Numbered from the stretch's first letter, positions 46,490-55,372 are shown. The stretch: 64,000 nucleotides of DNA from Flavobacterium sediminilitoris (GCF_023008245.1 NZ_CP090145.1:1674001-1738000); one strand, 5' to 3'. A program made the numbers and translations. Notes: generated by a model not told the origin, from the letters alone.

Positions 46490-48598
46490 ATGAAAAAGTA
46501 TATAATATTTCTATTATTTTTATGGAGTATATTGAGTTATTCACAAAGGGCTTCTGAAACATTTCCTGTTTTTGAAGAATGTAAAAATGAAAGCTTAGAG
46601 CGTTCTGGAAAATGTTTTTATAATGTTTTGGAAAAATTTGTGTTTTCAAATTTTGAAGTTCCAGACGAATTAAAAAAGAGTAATTATCAAGGTCAAATAA
46701 TTACAATATTTGAAGTTGATACAGTAGGAGTGTTTAAGGTGCTTTATATTGATGCGGTTTCTAATGAATTAAAAAAAGAGACGCAACGAATATTTGATAT
46801 CTTGCCTAAAATTGAACCTGCAAAATATTCAGGAAGACCAACATATTCAAAATTCACACTTAAAATTAGTATTCCTCTACAAGAGCCTAATCTTAATGAG
46901 GAAGTAATAATAGATTCAGAAGCAAAAACAAATGAGAAATTAATAGATAATTCAAAAGAATTGGATGAGTTTGAGAATATTGAAAAATCATATCAGGAAT
47001 TTAAAAATCCTAGCTTTAAAAGTGATTTAAATATACCTTTTTCTCATTTAAATTATTATGAATTTGATGCTTTGCTTAATCAAGTAGGAAGTAATAATCA
47101 CACAGCAACAAAGCCTTATTCTTATAATGAAGTTGCGAAATATTATGATTTTGAAATAGCAAGAACCAATGTATTGAAGAAAAAAACATCTTGGTGGGGA
47201 AGGAAATTTTGGAATGAAAATTTAGTGGAAATTCAAGGTGATGGATATTGGTTTAGTTTTAATCCAATTTTAGACTTAAGAGCAGGGAAAGATACAAAAA
47301 GTGAGCTTTCAAATACATTTGTAAATACAAGAGGAATTCAGATTCAAGGCGGACTTGGTAAAACTTTAACTTTTACATCTTCAATTTATGAAAGTCAAGG
47401 GAGATTTGCAGATTATTATAATGATTATGCAGCAAGTATAAAACCTTCGGGAGGAAATCCAGCAATTTTGCCTGGTATTGGTATTGCAAAAAAGTTTAAA
47501 GTAGATGCTTTAGATTTTCCTTTAGCAGAGGCTAATATTAAGTATAAACCAAGTGGGTTTATAGATTTGCAGTTAGGATATGGAAGGAATTTTGTAGGCG
47601 ATGGCTATCGTTCTCTTCTTCAAAGTGATGCAACTAGTCCTTATCCATATTTTAAAATTAATACTACATTTTGGAAAATAAAATACACAAATACCTATAT
47701 GTGGTTGAAAGATGTAAGACCAGAAGCTACATTTGAAGGAACATATTCAACAAAGTATATGGCAAGTCATTATCTGAGTTATAATGTTTCAAAAAGATTA
47801 AATATTGGATTATTTGAAAGTGTTGTTTGGGCAAACACAAATGATAGAGGTTTTGATATGAGTTTTGTGAATCCAATAATTTTTTATAGAGCAGTAGAGT
47901 TTAACTCTTCTTCAAAAAGTGGGAATGCAGTCTTAGGAGCAACAGCAAAATATAAGTGGAATAATCAAATTAATTTCTATAGTCAATTTATTCTTGATGA
48001 ATTTTCAATTGGAGATGTGAAAGCTGGAAAAAAAAGCTGGAAAAATAAATTTGGATATCAAATAGGGATAAAATATTATGATGCTTTTAAAGTAAAGAAC
48101 CTTATGTTGCAACTAGAATATAATCAAGTAAGACCTTATGTGTATTCTCATAGTAATCCGTTGACAAATTATGGGCATAACAATCAAAGTATGGGGCATG
48201 CTTGGGGAGCTAATTTTAGAGAAGTATTAGGAGTTGCGCGATATTTCAAAGGAAGATACTTTGGAGAAGCAAAATTAATTTATGGACAAAGAGGTTTTGA
48301 TTTTAATACAACAAATGATGTTTCTAACTATGGAGGAAATATTTATTTAAATTATGAAGAAAATAGACCATTTGATAATGGAGTTTCTATTGCGCAAGGG
48401 AATAAAACAAATGTTTTAATAGCAGATTTGCAATTGGGTTATATAGTTAATCCAGCATCAAATATGAAATTTTTCGGAAGTTTATTGTATCGTAATTTTG
48501 ACCCTAAAACTGAAACTGTTAATGTAAAAAAATCAAATACAGTATGGTTTTCAATTGGTTTACGAGCTGACTTGTTTAATTGGTATTTTGATTATTAA
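46490..48598 (+). CDS. RemB-like outer-membrane protein with N-terminal TonB-C-like domain
   Basis: 702 residues, signal peptide MKKYIIFLLFLWSILSYSQ. Residues about 20-135 resemble the C-terminal domain of the two TonB paralogues upstream: FPVFEECKNESLERSGKC, NYQGQIITIFEVDTVG and LPKIEPAKYSGRPTYSKF. Residues about 210-702 are beta-barrel like, with QGDGYWFSFNPILDLRAG, LQLGYGRNFVGDGYRSLL and a final SIGLRADLFNWYFDY. I recall this barrel type being annotated as gliding motility protein RemB in Flavobacterium; not verified here. The fusion is notable. 7 bases after deoC. Confidence 0.7.
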   Translation: MKKYIIFLLFLWSILSYSQRASETFPVFEECKNESLERSGKCFYNVLEKFVFSNFEVPDELKKSNYQGQIITIFEVDTVGVFKVLYIDAVSNELKKETQRIFDILPKIEPAKYSGRPTYSKFTLKISIPLQEPNLNEEVIIDSEAKTNEKLIDNSKELDEFENIEKSYQEFKNPSFKSDLNIPFSHLNYYEFDALLNQVGSNNHTATKPYSYNEVAKYYDFEIARTNVLKKKTSWWGRKFWNENLVEIQGDGYWFSFNPILDLRAGKDTKSELSNTFVNTRGIQIQGGLGKTLTFTSSIYESQGRFADYYNDYAASIKPSGGNPAILPGIGIAKKFKVDALDFPLAEANIKYKPSGFIDLQLGYGRNFVGDGYRSLLQSDATSPYPYFKINTTFWKIKYTNTYMWLKDVRPEATFEGTYSTKYMASHYLSYNVSKRLNIGLFESVVWANTNDRGFDMSFVNPIIFYRAVEFNSSSKSGNAVLGATAKYKWNNQINFYSQFILDEFSIGDVKAGKKSWKNKFGYQIGIKYYDAFKVKNLMLQLEYNQVRPYVYSHSNPLTNYGHNNQSMGHAWGANFREVLGVARYFKGRYFGEAKLIYGQRGFDFNTTNDVSNYGGNIYLNYEENRPFDNGVSIAQGNKTNVLIADLQLGYIVNPASNMKFFGSLLYRNFDPKTETVNVKKSNTVWFSIGLRADLFNWYFDY

Positions 48599-48654
48599 CA
48601 TTTTTAAGGTGTTTTTTATCTCAGGAATAGGCTGTAAATCAAAAATCTTATTTG

Positions 48655-48662
48655 TATCTTTG
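48655..48662 (+). promoter_or_regulatory. -7 element of the second cytochrome oxidase operon
   Basis: TATCTTTG matches TAnnTTTG. It overlaps the earliest in-frame start of ctaB (48652), which therefore cannot be used; the TTG at 48694 is preferred. Confidence 0.65.
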
Positions 48663-48693
48663 CGCCCAATTAAAACAAGGATATCTGTTTATT

Positions 48694-49596
48694 TTGGACA
48701 CTGCAAATCATACCGTTTCTAAACCCACTCTCTTTTCGAGTTTTGTAGCGATTACAAAAGCAAGATTGGCTATAAGTGTAGTTTTTTCTACAGTGGCCGG
48801 TTATTTACTTGGAGTAAATTCATGGAGTAGTCAGAATTGGCTTACGTTATTGTTTTTAATTGTTGGAGGATATTGCATGGTTGGAGCATCAAATGTTTTT
48901 AATCAAATTATAGAAAAAGATTTAGATGCATTAATGGATAGAACAAAAAATCGTCCTTTACCACTTGGAACGGTTTCAAAACAAAATGCTTTTATTTTAG
49001 GTATAATTCTTACTCTTTTAGGCTTATCCATTCTCTATTATGTAAATGCAAAAACGGCAATGTTTGGTGCAATTTCAATTTTTATGTATGTAAGTTTATA
49101 TACACCTTTAAAAACAATCACACCATTATCTGTATTTGTTGGAGCTTTTCCAGGGGCAATTCCTTATATGTTAGGTTGGGTTGCAGCTACAGGTAATTTT
49201 GGAATAGAAGCAGGAACATTGTTTATTATTCAGTTTTTTTGGCAATTTCCACATTTTTGGGCTATTGGATGGTTTTTATATGATGATTATAAAAAGGCTG
49301 GATTCTTCATGTTGCCAACAGGTAAAAGGGATAAGAAAACAGCTTTACAAACAATTCTTTATACTATTTGGATGATAATAGCTTCTATTATTCCTGCTTT
49401 TGGTTATACAGGTAAATTGTTTTTAACAAAGATATCGGCAGGAATAGTTGTAATGTTAGGACTGTGGATGTTGTTTTATGCAGTTAAATTATATAAAGAA
49501 ATGGATGCAAAAGCAGCTAGAAAATTGATGATAGTAAGTGTGTCTTATATTTCATTATTACAAATTGTATTTATTTTAGATAAATTTTTAAGATAG
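48694..49596 (+). CDS. ctaB: Protohaem IX farnesyltransferase (haem O synthase)
   Basis: 300 residues from a TTG (MDTANHTVSK). A membrane prenyltransferase that makes haem O for haem-copper oxidases. The prenyl-binding motif is NVFNQIIEKDLDALMDRT; a second Asp-rich loop region has WFLYDDYKKAGFFMLPTG. About nine hydrophobic helices. It heads the oxidase subunit III/IV and copper-assembly cluster, with 1 base to the next gene. No haem A synthase gene (ctaA) is seen in this window. Confidence 0.93.
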   Translation: MDTANHTVSKPTLFSSFVAITKARLAISVVFSTVAGYLLGVNSWSSQNWLTLLFLIVGGYCMVGASNVFNQIIEKDLDALMDRTKNRPLPLGTVSKQNAFILGIILTLLGLSILYYVNAKTAMFGAISIFMYVSLYTPLKTITPLSVFVGAFPGAIPYMLGWVAATGNFGIEAGTLFIIQFFWQFPHFWAIGWFLYDDYKKAGFFMLPTGKRDKKTALQTILYTIWMIIASIIPAFGYTGKLFLTKISAGIVVMLGLWMLFYAVKLYKEMDAKAARKLMIVSVSYISLLQIVFILDKFLR

Positions 49597-49597
49597 G

Positions 49598-50185
49598 ATG
49601 GAAACAAAAATGACTTTAGAAGAGCATAATAGTAGAAAATCAAAAACGTATAAAATGTTATTGATTTTTGGAATGATAAGTATATTGATGATTTTCGCTG
49701 GATTAACAAGTGCGTATGTAGTAAGTAAATCACGACCAGATTGGTTGAGTGATTTTGAATTGCCTAATGCATTTTTAATGAGTACAATTGTGATGATTTT
49801 AAGTAGTGCTACTTTTATTTTAGCACTTAAGTCAATAAAAAAAGCAAATAGAAATTTAACAACTATATTCTTAATAACAACTTTTTTATTAGGTGTTTTG
49901 TTTGTAGTGTTACAATTTAAAGGATTTGGACAAGTAATAGACAGTGGTTACTTTTTTACAGGTAGCGAAAGTAGTGTTACAACTTCATTTTTATATATTG
50001 TAGTGCTAGTACACATGGCGCATCTTTTAGGAGGTTTTATTTCATTAATTGTGGTAATTTATAATCATTATAAACAAAAATATAATGCTTCACAAACCCT
50101 TGGTATTGAACTAAGTGCGATGTATTGGCATTTTATGGATTTTATTTGGGTATATTTGTTTTTATTTTTCTATTTTTTCAAATAG
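49598..50185 (+). CDS. Cytochrome c oxidase subunit III, short form
   Basis: 195 residues with five or so helices. It has ISILMIFAGLTSAYVVS, a VHMAHLLGGFISLIVVIY helix with conserved histidines, and a C-terminal MYWHFMDFIWVYLFLFFY, all typical of haem-copper oxidase subunit III. Shorter than the following gene. It starts 1 base after ctaB. Two subunit III genes in a row suggest one may serve as an accessory or alternative subunit. Confidence 0.92.
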   Translation: METKMTLEEHNSRKSKTYKMLLIFGMISILMIFAGLTSAYVVSKSRPDWLSDFELPNAFLMSTIVMILSSATFILALKSIKKANRNLTTIFLITTFLLGVLFVVLQFKGFGQVIDSGYFFTGSESSVTTSFLYIVVLVHMAHLLGGFISLIVVIYNHYKQKYNASQTLGIELSAMYWHFMDFIWVYLFLFFYFFK

Positions 50186-50228
50186 AAAAAAAGTAATAAA
50201 TTTGGGAACTTTTTAACAATTAAATTTT

Positions 50229-51197
50229 ATGGGAGCGACAGTTACAAATGACAATCACGCTTTGCTAGATGGAGGACCAGGACCAATGGGGGCAACCTAT
50301 GGTAAAATGATGATGTGGTTTTTTATACTATCAGATGCTTTAACATTCTCGGGATTCCTTGCTGCTTATGGTTTTTCTAGATTTAAGTTTATAGAAACAT
50401 GGCCTATTGCAGACGAGGTGTTTAATCACTTTCCTTTTGCACACGGTAAAGATTGGCCAATGATTTATGTGGCTTTAATGACTTTTATCTTGATTTTTTC
50501 TTCTGTTACTATGGTGTTAGCTGTAGATGCAGGACATCAAATGAAAAAATCAAAAGTTGCTTTCTATATGTTTTTAACCATAATAGGTGGTTTCATATTC
50601 TTAGGATCTCAAGCTTGGGAATGGAAAAACTTTATTAAAGGAGAATTTGGAGCAATAGAAACTAAAGGTGGAGCAATCTTGCAATTTGTTGATAAAGATG
50701 GAAAGAGAGTTGCATTACACGAGTTTTCAAAAGTTCTACCAGAAGAAAGAGAACAATTAAAACGCGATAAAGGGTTTTGGTTTATGGAAGAATCATCTCT
50801 TCCTTCATATTCGGTAAATGAAGTTATCGAAGGTTTTAAAGCTAATCCAAATATACTTATTAGAAGTGAAAAAATTGTTGATAAAAGAAAAGTTGTTCTT
50901 TCAAGAGAAGAATCTTTAATTAGAATCAATGATGCAAAATATGTTGTAGAAGGAGCTAACTTAGTTAGAAACGAGTACGGACATAAATCTTTTGGAGATT
51001 TTTTCTTCTTCATTACAGGATTTCACGGATTTCACGTTTTTACAGGAGTTCTTATTAATATCATCATTTTCTTTAATGTACTTCTTGGAACTTATGAAAA
51101 AAGAAGAAGTTATGAGATGGTTGAAAAAGTTGGATTATACTGGCACTTCGTAGATTTAGTATGGGTATTTGTATTCACATTCTTCTACTTAGTATAA
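50229..51197 (+). CDS. Cytochrome c oxidase subunit III, long form with insertion
   Basis: 322 residues. Helices resemble the preceding gene (GFHGFHVFTGVLINIIIFF, YWHFVDLVWVFVFTFFYL), but a hydrophilic insertion of about 110 residues (roughly 140-250) splits the helices after GSQAWEWKNFIKGEF. The insertion is charged, with REQLKRDKGFWFMEE and LIRSEKIVDKRKVV, and should form an extra domain outside the membrane. Such an insert is not part of the usual subunit III. It is followed by subunit IV after 19 bases. Confidence 0.9.
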   Translation: MGATVTNDNHALLDGGPGPMGATYGKMMMWFFILSDALTFSGFLAAYGFSRFKFIETWPIADEVFNHFPFAHGKDWPMIYVALMTFILIFSSVTMVLAVDAGHQMKKSKVAFYMFLTIIGGFIFLGSQAWEWKNFIKGEFGAIETKGGAILQFVDKDGKRVALHEFSKVLPEEREQLKRDKGFWFMEESSLPSYSVNEVIEGFKANPNILIRSEKIVDKRKVVLSREESLIRINDAKYVVEGANLVRNEYGHKSFGDFFFFITGFHGFHVFTGVLINIIIFFNVLLGTYEKRRSYEMVEKVGLYWHFVDLVWVFVFTFFYLV

Positions 51198-51216
51198 TTT
51201 ATTAAAAAGTAATATT

Positions 51217-51567
51217 ATGGCACACGCACACGAATCAAATACAAAAAGAATCTGGATCGTTTTTGGAATACTTTCATTAATTACAATAGTAGAGGTATTG
51301 TTAGGTATTTATAAACCAGATTCATTATTCAGAACACATGTTTTATCTAGTAGTTTATTAAACTGGATATTCATTATCTTAACAGTTGTAAAAGCGTACT
51401 ATATTATGTGGGCATTTATGCACTTAGAAGGAGAAAAAGCAAGTTTCCGTTGGTCAATAGTAGCGCCTTTAGTGTTCTTAATTCTTTATTTATGTTTTAT
51501 CGTTCTTGTTGAAGGAGATTATATTTATGAAGTATTTAGAACTGGTCATTTAAAATGGATATTTTAA
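51217..51567 (+). CDS. Cytochrome c oxidase subunit IV (small)
   Basis: 116 residues with three hydrophobic helices, starting MAHAHESNTKRIWIVFGIL. It matches the prokaryotic oxidase subunit IV family (TVVKAYYIMWAFMHLEGEK, then a final helix VFLILYLCFIVLVEGDY). No cofactors. Last gene before a terminator. Confidence 0.88.
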   Translation: MAHAHESNTKRIWIVFGILSLITIVEVLLGIYKPDSLFRTHVLSSSLLNWIFIILTVVKAYYIMWAFMHLEGEKASFRWSIVAPLVFLILYLCFIVLVEGDYIYEVFRTGHLKWIF

Positions 51568-51586
51568 CATCATATTAGATATACTT

Positions 51587-51613
51587 AATCCCGCTTTTAG
51601 CGGGATTTTTTTT
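51587..51613 (+). terminator. Terminator after oxidase subunit IV
   Basis: AATCCCGCT and AGCGGGATT with a 3-base loop and a T run of about six. Confidence 0.9.
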
Positions 51614-51620
51614 ACTTTTG
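51613..51620 (+). promoter_or_regulatory. -7 element of the Sco/DUF420 gene group
   Basis: TACTTTTG matches TAnnTTTG, immediately after the terminator and 35 bases before the next ATG. Confidence 0.55.
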
Positions 51621-51655
51621 CATTAAGAAATATGTAATCTAAATTTTTTTAATAG

Positions 51656-52363
51656 ATGAAAAATAAATTAGTCTTAATACTTCTCTTTATTTTACCAATA
51701 ATAACCTATCTTATCTTTGCTTCTGCTAAGCATAACTCTCTCTTTTTACCAATTTTATCTGAAAATAATACTGAAATTCCAAAAGAATGGAAGTCGCTAT
51801 CTGGGGATAATGTAGAATTGAAAGATAAAATTACAGTTTTAGGTTTTACTGGTTCCGATATTCCTGAATTTAAAGCAAGAATGTTTAATTTAAATCAAAA
51901 GATTTATAATAAATTTTTTGGATTTGAAGATTTTCAAATTGTTATGATTGCACCTGAGGGAACTCAAGAAGAGATAAAGAAGAATGTCGTAGAGTTGGAT
52001 AGAATTACTGAAGATATGAAAGGATGGAAATTTGTTTTTGCAAAACCAGAAGAAATAAAGAAATACCATCAGTCTCTTGAACTTATAAGTAACTTAGATA
52101 ATAACTTTGGAACACCATCTGTTATAATTTTAGATAAAAATATTAACCTTAGAGGAAGAAAAGGAAAGAATAAAAAAGGAGAAGAAGAATATAGAGAAAG
52201 TTATAATACTATTTCTGCGGCAGAACTCCATAATGAAATGACAGATGATGTTAAAATTATATTGAGAGAATATCGTTTAGCATTAAAAAAGAATAAAAGA
52301 AAAGATGATTTTAGAGATAAAATCACAAATAAAGTAGAAGAAACATCTCGTAAAAGTGAATAA
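51656..52363 (+). CDS. Thioredoxin/Sco-like protein without metal-binding cysteines
   Basis: 235 residues. An N-terminal hydrophobic helix (MKNKLVLILLFILPIITYLI) is followed by a domain with thioredoxin-fold flavour: KITVLGFTGSDIPEFKARM in the place of the CxxxC loop, FQIVMIAPEGTQEE, and NFGTPSVIILDKNINLRG. The protein contains no cysteine at all, so it cannot act as a copper chaperone like the next gene. The C-terminal tail is very basic and acidic. It precedes SCO by 8 bases and may be a scaffold or a degenerate paralogue. Confidence 0.7.
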   Translation: MKNKLVLILLFILPIITYLIFASAKHNSLFLPILSENNTEIPKEWKSLSGDNVELKDKITVLGFTGSDIPEFKARMFNLNQKIYNKFFGFEDFQIVMIAPEGTQEEIKKNVVELDRITEDMKGWKFVFAKPEEIKKYHQSLELISNLDNNFGTPSVIILDKNINLRGRKGKNKKGEEEYRESYNTISAAELHNEMTDDVKIILREYRLALKKNKRKDDFRDKITNKVEETSRKSE

Positions 52364-52371
52364 AAATCATC

Positions 52372-52998
52372 ATGAAAAATAAATCATATATAGGAATTAC
52401 ATTTATTATATTGATTTTTGGAATTTGGGCTGTACCAAAAATAATAGCTAAGTTTCAAAAATCAGATTTGTATGTTATAGGGAAAATACCAAGTTTTGAG
52501 CTAACTGACCAGAATGATAAAAAAATTACAGATAAAGATTATTTAGGAAAAGTATATGTAGTGGAATTCTTTTTTTCGACTTGCCCTACAATTTGTCCAA
52601 GAATGAATCAAAATATGTTATTGTTACAAAATGAATTCTATGGAAATCCAGAATTTGGAATTGCCTCAATCACAATTAATCCAGATTATGATACGCCAAA
52701 AGTATTAAAAGATCATGCAGATCATTTAGGTGTTAAACATTACAACTGGCATTTTTTAACAGGAGAGAAAGACTATATTTTTAACCTTGCCAATAAAGGA
52801 TTTAATATTTACACAGGAGAAAATAAAAATGTGGCAGGTGGTTTTGAACATTCTGGGTTATTTGCTTTGATAGATAAAGAAGGAAATATAAGATGTAGAA
52901 AAGATGAATTCGGAAATCCTATTTTATATTATGACGGATTAGAAGATGAAGGAGTAAAAGCAATTAAAGAAGATATTAAAAAATTATTAGAAGAATAA
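52372..52998 (+). CDS. SCO1/SenC family copper chaperone
   Basis: 208 residues with an N-terminal membrane anchor. The copper-binding site is visible: FFFSTCPTICPRMNQNM (CxxxC) and the distal His in FEHSGLFALID. SCO proteins deliver copper to CuA of oxidase subunit II and maintain its cysteines. It lies in the cluster with oxidase subunits and DUF420. Confidence 0.94.
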   Translation: MKNKSYIGITFIILIFGIWAVPKIIAKFQKSDLYVIGKIPSFELTDQNDKKITDKDYLGKVYVVEFFFSTCPTICPRMNQNMLLLQNEFYGNPEFGIASITINPDYDTPKVLKDHADHLGVKHYNWHFLTGEKDYIFNLANKGFNIYTGENKNVAGGFEHSGLFALIDKEGNIRCRKDEFGNPILYYDGLEDEGVKAIKEDIKKLLEE

Positions 52999-53532
52999 AT
53001 GGAAAATAATATTGAAACAAAGTATAATAAACTAATTACTATTTTATCAATAGTAATTCCTTTAGCTGTTGCAGCACTTTTTGGCGTTAGCTTTAAACGT
53101 TTGGGATTTGATATTGAACCTTTTAGTTTTTTGCCGCCTATTTATGCTACAATTAATGGAATTACGGCAGTTTTATTAGTAGTTGCGGTTGTGGCTATTA
53201 AAAATGGTAAAAGAAAGTTACATGAAAACCTGATGAAAAGCGCTATAGCCTGTTCGGTTGCTTTCTTATTAATGTATGTTGCTTACCATATGTCATCCGA
53301 GTCAACTTCTTATTTAGGAGATTATAAACCAGTTTATTATTTTATATTAATATCTCATATTATTTTGTCAATAGTAATTATTCCATTAGTATTAATTACT
53401 TATGTAAAAGCACTAGCAAAAAGATTTGATAAGCATAAGAAAATAGCTAAAATAACATTTCCTATTTGGTTGTATGTTGCAATAACTGGTGTGATTGTAT
53501 ATTTAATGATTTCACCTTATTATGCTAATTAA
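52999..53532 (+). CDS. DUF420 family membrane protein (CtaM/YozB-like)
   Basis: 177 residues, five hydrophobic helices. Conserved His residues occur in KLHENLMKSA, AYHMSSES, ISHIILSI and FDKHKKIAK. DUF420 members such as YozB/CtaM are associated with haem-copper oxidase maturation in Gram-positive bacteria, as I recall. Its place right after SCO (no gap) agrees with an oxidase-assembly role. Confidence 0.9.
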   Translation: MENNIETKYNKLITILSIVIPLAVAALFGVSFKRLGFDIEPFSFLPPIYATINGITAVLLVVAVVAIKNGKRKLHENLMKSAIACSVAFLLMYVAYHMSSESTSYLGDYKPVYYFILISHIILSIVIIPLVLITYVKALAKRFDKHKKIAKITFPIWLYVAITGVIVYLMISPYYAN

Positions 53533-53548
53533 GAGAAAAAAACAAAAA

Positions 53549-53809
53549 ATGAAACAAGAGAAAAAAGAAAATGACTTTTTAGATATAAAGAAAAAAATCT
53601 TTTTAATATTATCTTTTTTATATGTTGTTTCTTCAGAAGCTCAGTGTGCTATGTGTAGAGCTGCGTTAGAAAGTGAGGAAAGCGGAGTGCAAGCGCAAGC
53701 CATAAATGATGGAATTGTATATTTGATGGTAATTCCATATGTGTTAGTTGCAGCAGCAGCTTATGCTATTTATAAAATAAAATTTGCTAAGAAAAAGGAA
53801 AAAATATAA
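53549..53809 (+). CDS. Small CxxC membrane protein at the end of the oxidase-assembly operon
   Basis: 86 residues from ATG 53549. A signal-like segment (IFLILSFLYVVSSEAQ) is followed by CAMCRAALESEESGV, an acidic loop and one transmembrane helix (GIVYLMVIPYVLVAAAAYAI), then a Lys-rich tail. An upstream in-frame ATG at 53522 would overlap the DUF420 gene and add a hydrophilic Lys-rich start. The CxxC right after the predicted signal cleavage site suggests periplasmic redox or metal handling. Not a family I can name. Confidence 0.65.
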   Translation: MKQEKKENDFLDIKKKIFLILSFLYVVSSEAQCAMCRAALESEESGVQAQAINDGIVYLMVIPYVLVAAAAYAIYKIKFAKKKEKI

Positions 53810-53840
53810 ATATTTTTTTTAGAATTATATAAAAATAACA

Positions 53841-53869
53841 CCCTATTTCAATTTGAAATAGGGTTTTTT
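53841..53869 (+). terminator. Terminator of the oxidase-assembly operon, also usable by the convergent gene
   Basis: CCCTATTTCA and TGAAATAGGG with a 3-base loop and a run of six T. The minus-strand gene ending at 53877 is convergent. Confidence 0.88.
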
Positions 53870-53876
53870 AGTTTAT

Positions 53877-55268
53877 TTATTCCATTCCGTCAATAGTGAT
53901 TTTCATTTTTCCACCAGTACTGATAAAAGCAATAATAGCCTTATCTGTTAATTCTACTTTTTCAAACTCAAAATCACTCATTGTTCCATTCACAAAAACA
54001 CCTTTCATAGGAGAGTAGTTTGCTAAATACTTTTCCATACTTTTTTTTCCTTCTTCCATATTTTCTTGAATAGAATAGCGACAATTTTCTTGAATTTTTC
54101 TTAAAACAGTACCTTGCGCTAACCAATTTGCAGATTTTAATAAAACACTTTTTGTATTTAAAACATAATCTAATTGATCAAAAAAGATTTCTTTAGTAAA
54201 AGCGTTATATTGTGGATAACCAGATAAATAAATAGTTCCGTTTATAGAACCTAATAAGTCTAAAGCAATGATTAGTTTTCCTCCATTTTGCCAAATATCA
54301 ACTTTTTGTACAGTCACTTTTTTGCTTCCAGAACCAAACTCTTGTCCCTGAAAATTCTTAGTAATTACTTTTGAAGCACTTTCATAAGTAGAAACAGCAG
54401 CAACAGCAGCAGAGAAATGATCAGGTATTTTAGTAACGGGTTTTAGTATCAATTTATCTTTGTCAAATGTATTCTTAGGTTCTCTCCCAATCATGGTTTG
54501 CATGTTGCATTTTAAACCCATATCCATTGTAATCTTGTTGTTTTTTAATTCAGCTTCTGTTACATATAATTCTATTGGAATTAGTTTAAACCACGCCTCA
54601 TAACTTTCATCTGTTAAAAAAGGAGTACTTATTTTTTCCATTGTTTCTAACACCATAGGTTTAAAATCACAAGATAAATCAATAGCATCATCAATCATTT
54701 TTGAAATTTTACTTTTAAACAAAGAAACAGTTGGGTTAATAATATAAGTAATAGGAATTTTTTTCCCTGCAACCATAATATTTGGACTTTCGCTCCATTC
54801 AAAATCTTTTATGGTAGAGTTTGTAGTCAATTTCCAGTTGTATAAATGAGCCTTACTGTTTAATGTGATTTTTCCGTTTAAATTAATCTCTCTCGTGTCA
54901 TTTAAACCCATAAAATCGGTTCCATATTTTATTTTTGCCCAAATTTTTAAGGGAATTTCAGATATAATTTCACCATTTACTTCTGTCAAATGTATTGCAG
55001 AAGTTTTCCAAATCTTCATTTCTGTTTTATCATCAGAAATATCATTGTCTTCATAAATTAAACCAGCCATGTTTTTATTTAAAAGAGTTTCAATATCTTT
55101 TAAAGTAATTTCCGTAGGTAAAGAAATAAAAGAAGTTTTATTTTTAAAAACCATAGGGTTGTTATCTGAAGGCATTGGTTTTAATGCCTGAATTTTTTGA
55201 GTTGTTCCACAAGAAGCGAAGAATGATATAAAAATAATCACTAAAAGAAAACCGACTATATATTTCAT
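53877..55268 (-). CDS. DUF4403 family lipoprotein
   Basis: 463 residues. Lipoprotein signal MKYIVGFLLVIIFISFFASC, then SFISLPTEITLKDIETLLNK, the DUF4403 N-terminal pattern, and repeated beta-rich segments. Function unknown. Sequence features suggest an exported lipid-binding-like beta barrel/tube, but this is only inference from secondary structure. Ends with FISTGGKMKITIDGME. It is divergent from the TolC gene at 55373. No partner is visible. Confidence 0.75.
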   Translation of the reverse strand: MKYIVGFLLVIIFISFFASCGTTQKIQALKPMPSDNNPMVFKNKTSFISLPTEITLKDIETLLNKNMAGLIYEDNDISDDKTEMKIWKTSAIHLTEVNGEIISEIPLKIWAKIKYGTDFMGLNDTREINLNGKITLNSKAHLYNWKLTTNSTIKDFEWSESPNIMVAGKKIPITYIINPTVSLFKSKISKMIDDAIDLSCDFKPMVLETMEKISTPFLTDESYEAWFKLIPIELYVTEAELKNNKITMDMGLKCNMQTMIGREPKNTFDKDKLILKPVTKIPDHFSAAVAAVSTYESASKVITKNFQGQEFGSGSKKVTVQKVDIWQNGGKLIIALDLLGSINGTIYLSGYPQYNAFTKEIFFDQLDYVLNTKSVLLKSANWLAQGTVLRKIQENCRYSIQENMEEGKKSMEKYLANYSPMKGVFVNGTMSDFEFEKVELTDKAIIAFISTGGKMKITIDGME

Positions 55269-55372
55269 TTTTTAAAATAATTTTGATGTAAAAATAAAAT
55301 ATTAAATGATTACTGTAACAAAAACTTATTTTTTTGGTCTTATAGTAAAAATTCATTTATAAATCATCAATA

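Noticed and set aside
46490..48598. Reading the RemB-like gene as a third TonB
   Set aside because: It has a cleavable signal peptide and a long barrel, not the membrane anchor and proline linker of TonB.
48652..48693. Upstream TTG start for haem O synthase
   Set aside because: The TATCTTTG -7 element overlaps it, so the transcript would start after this codon.
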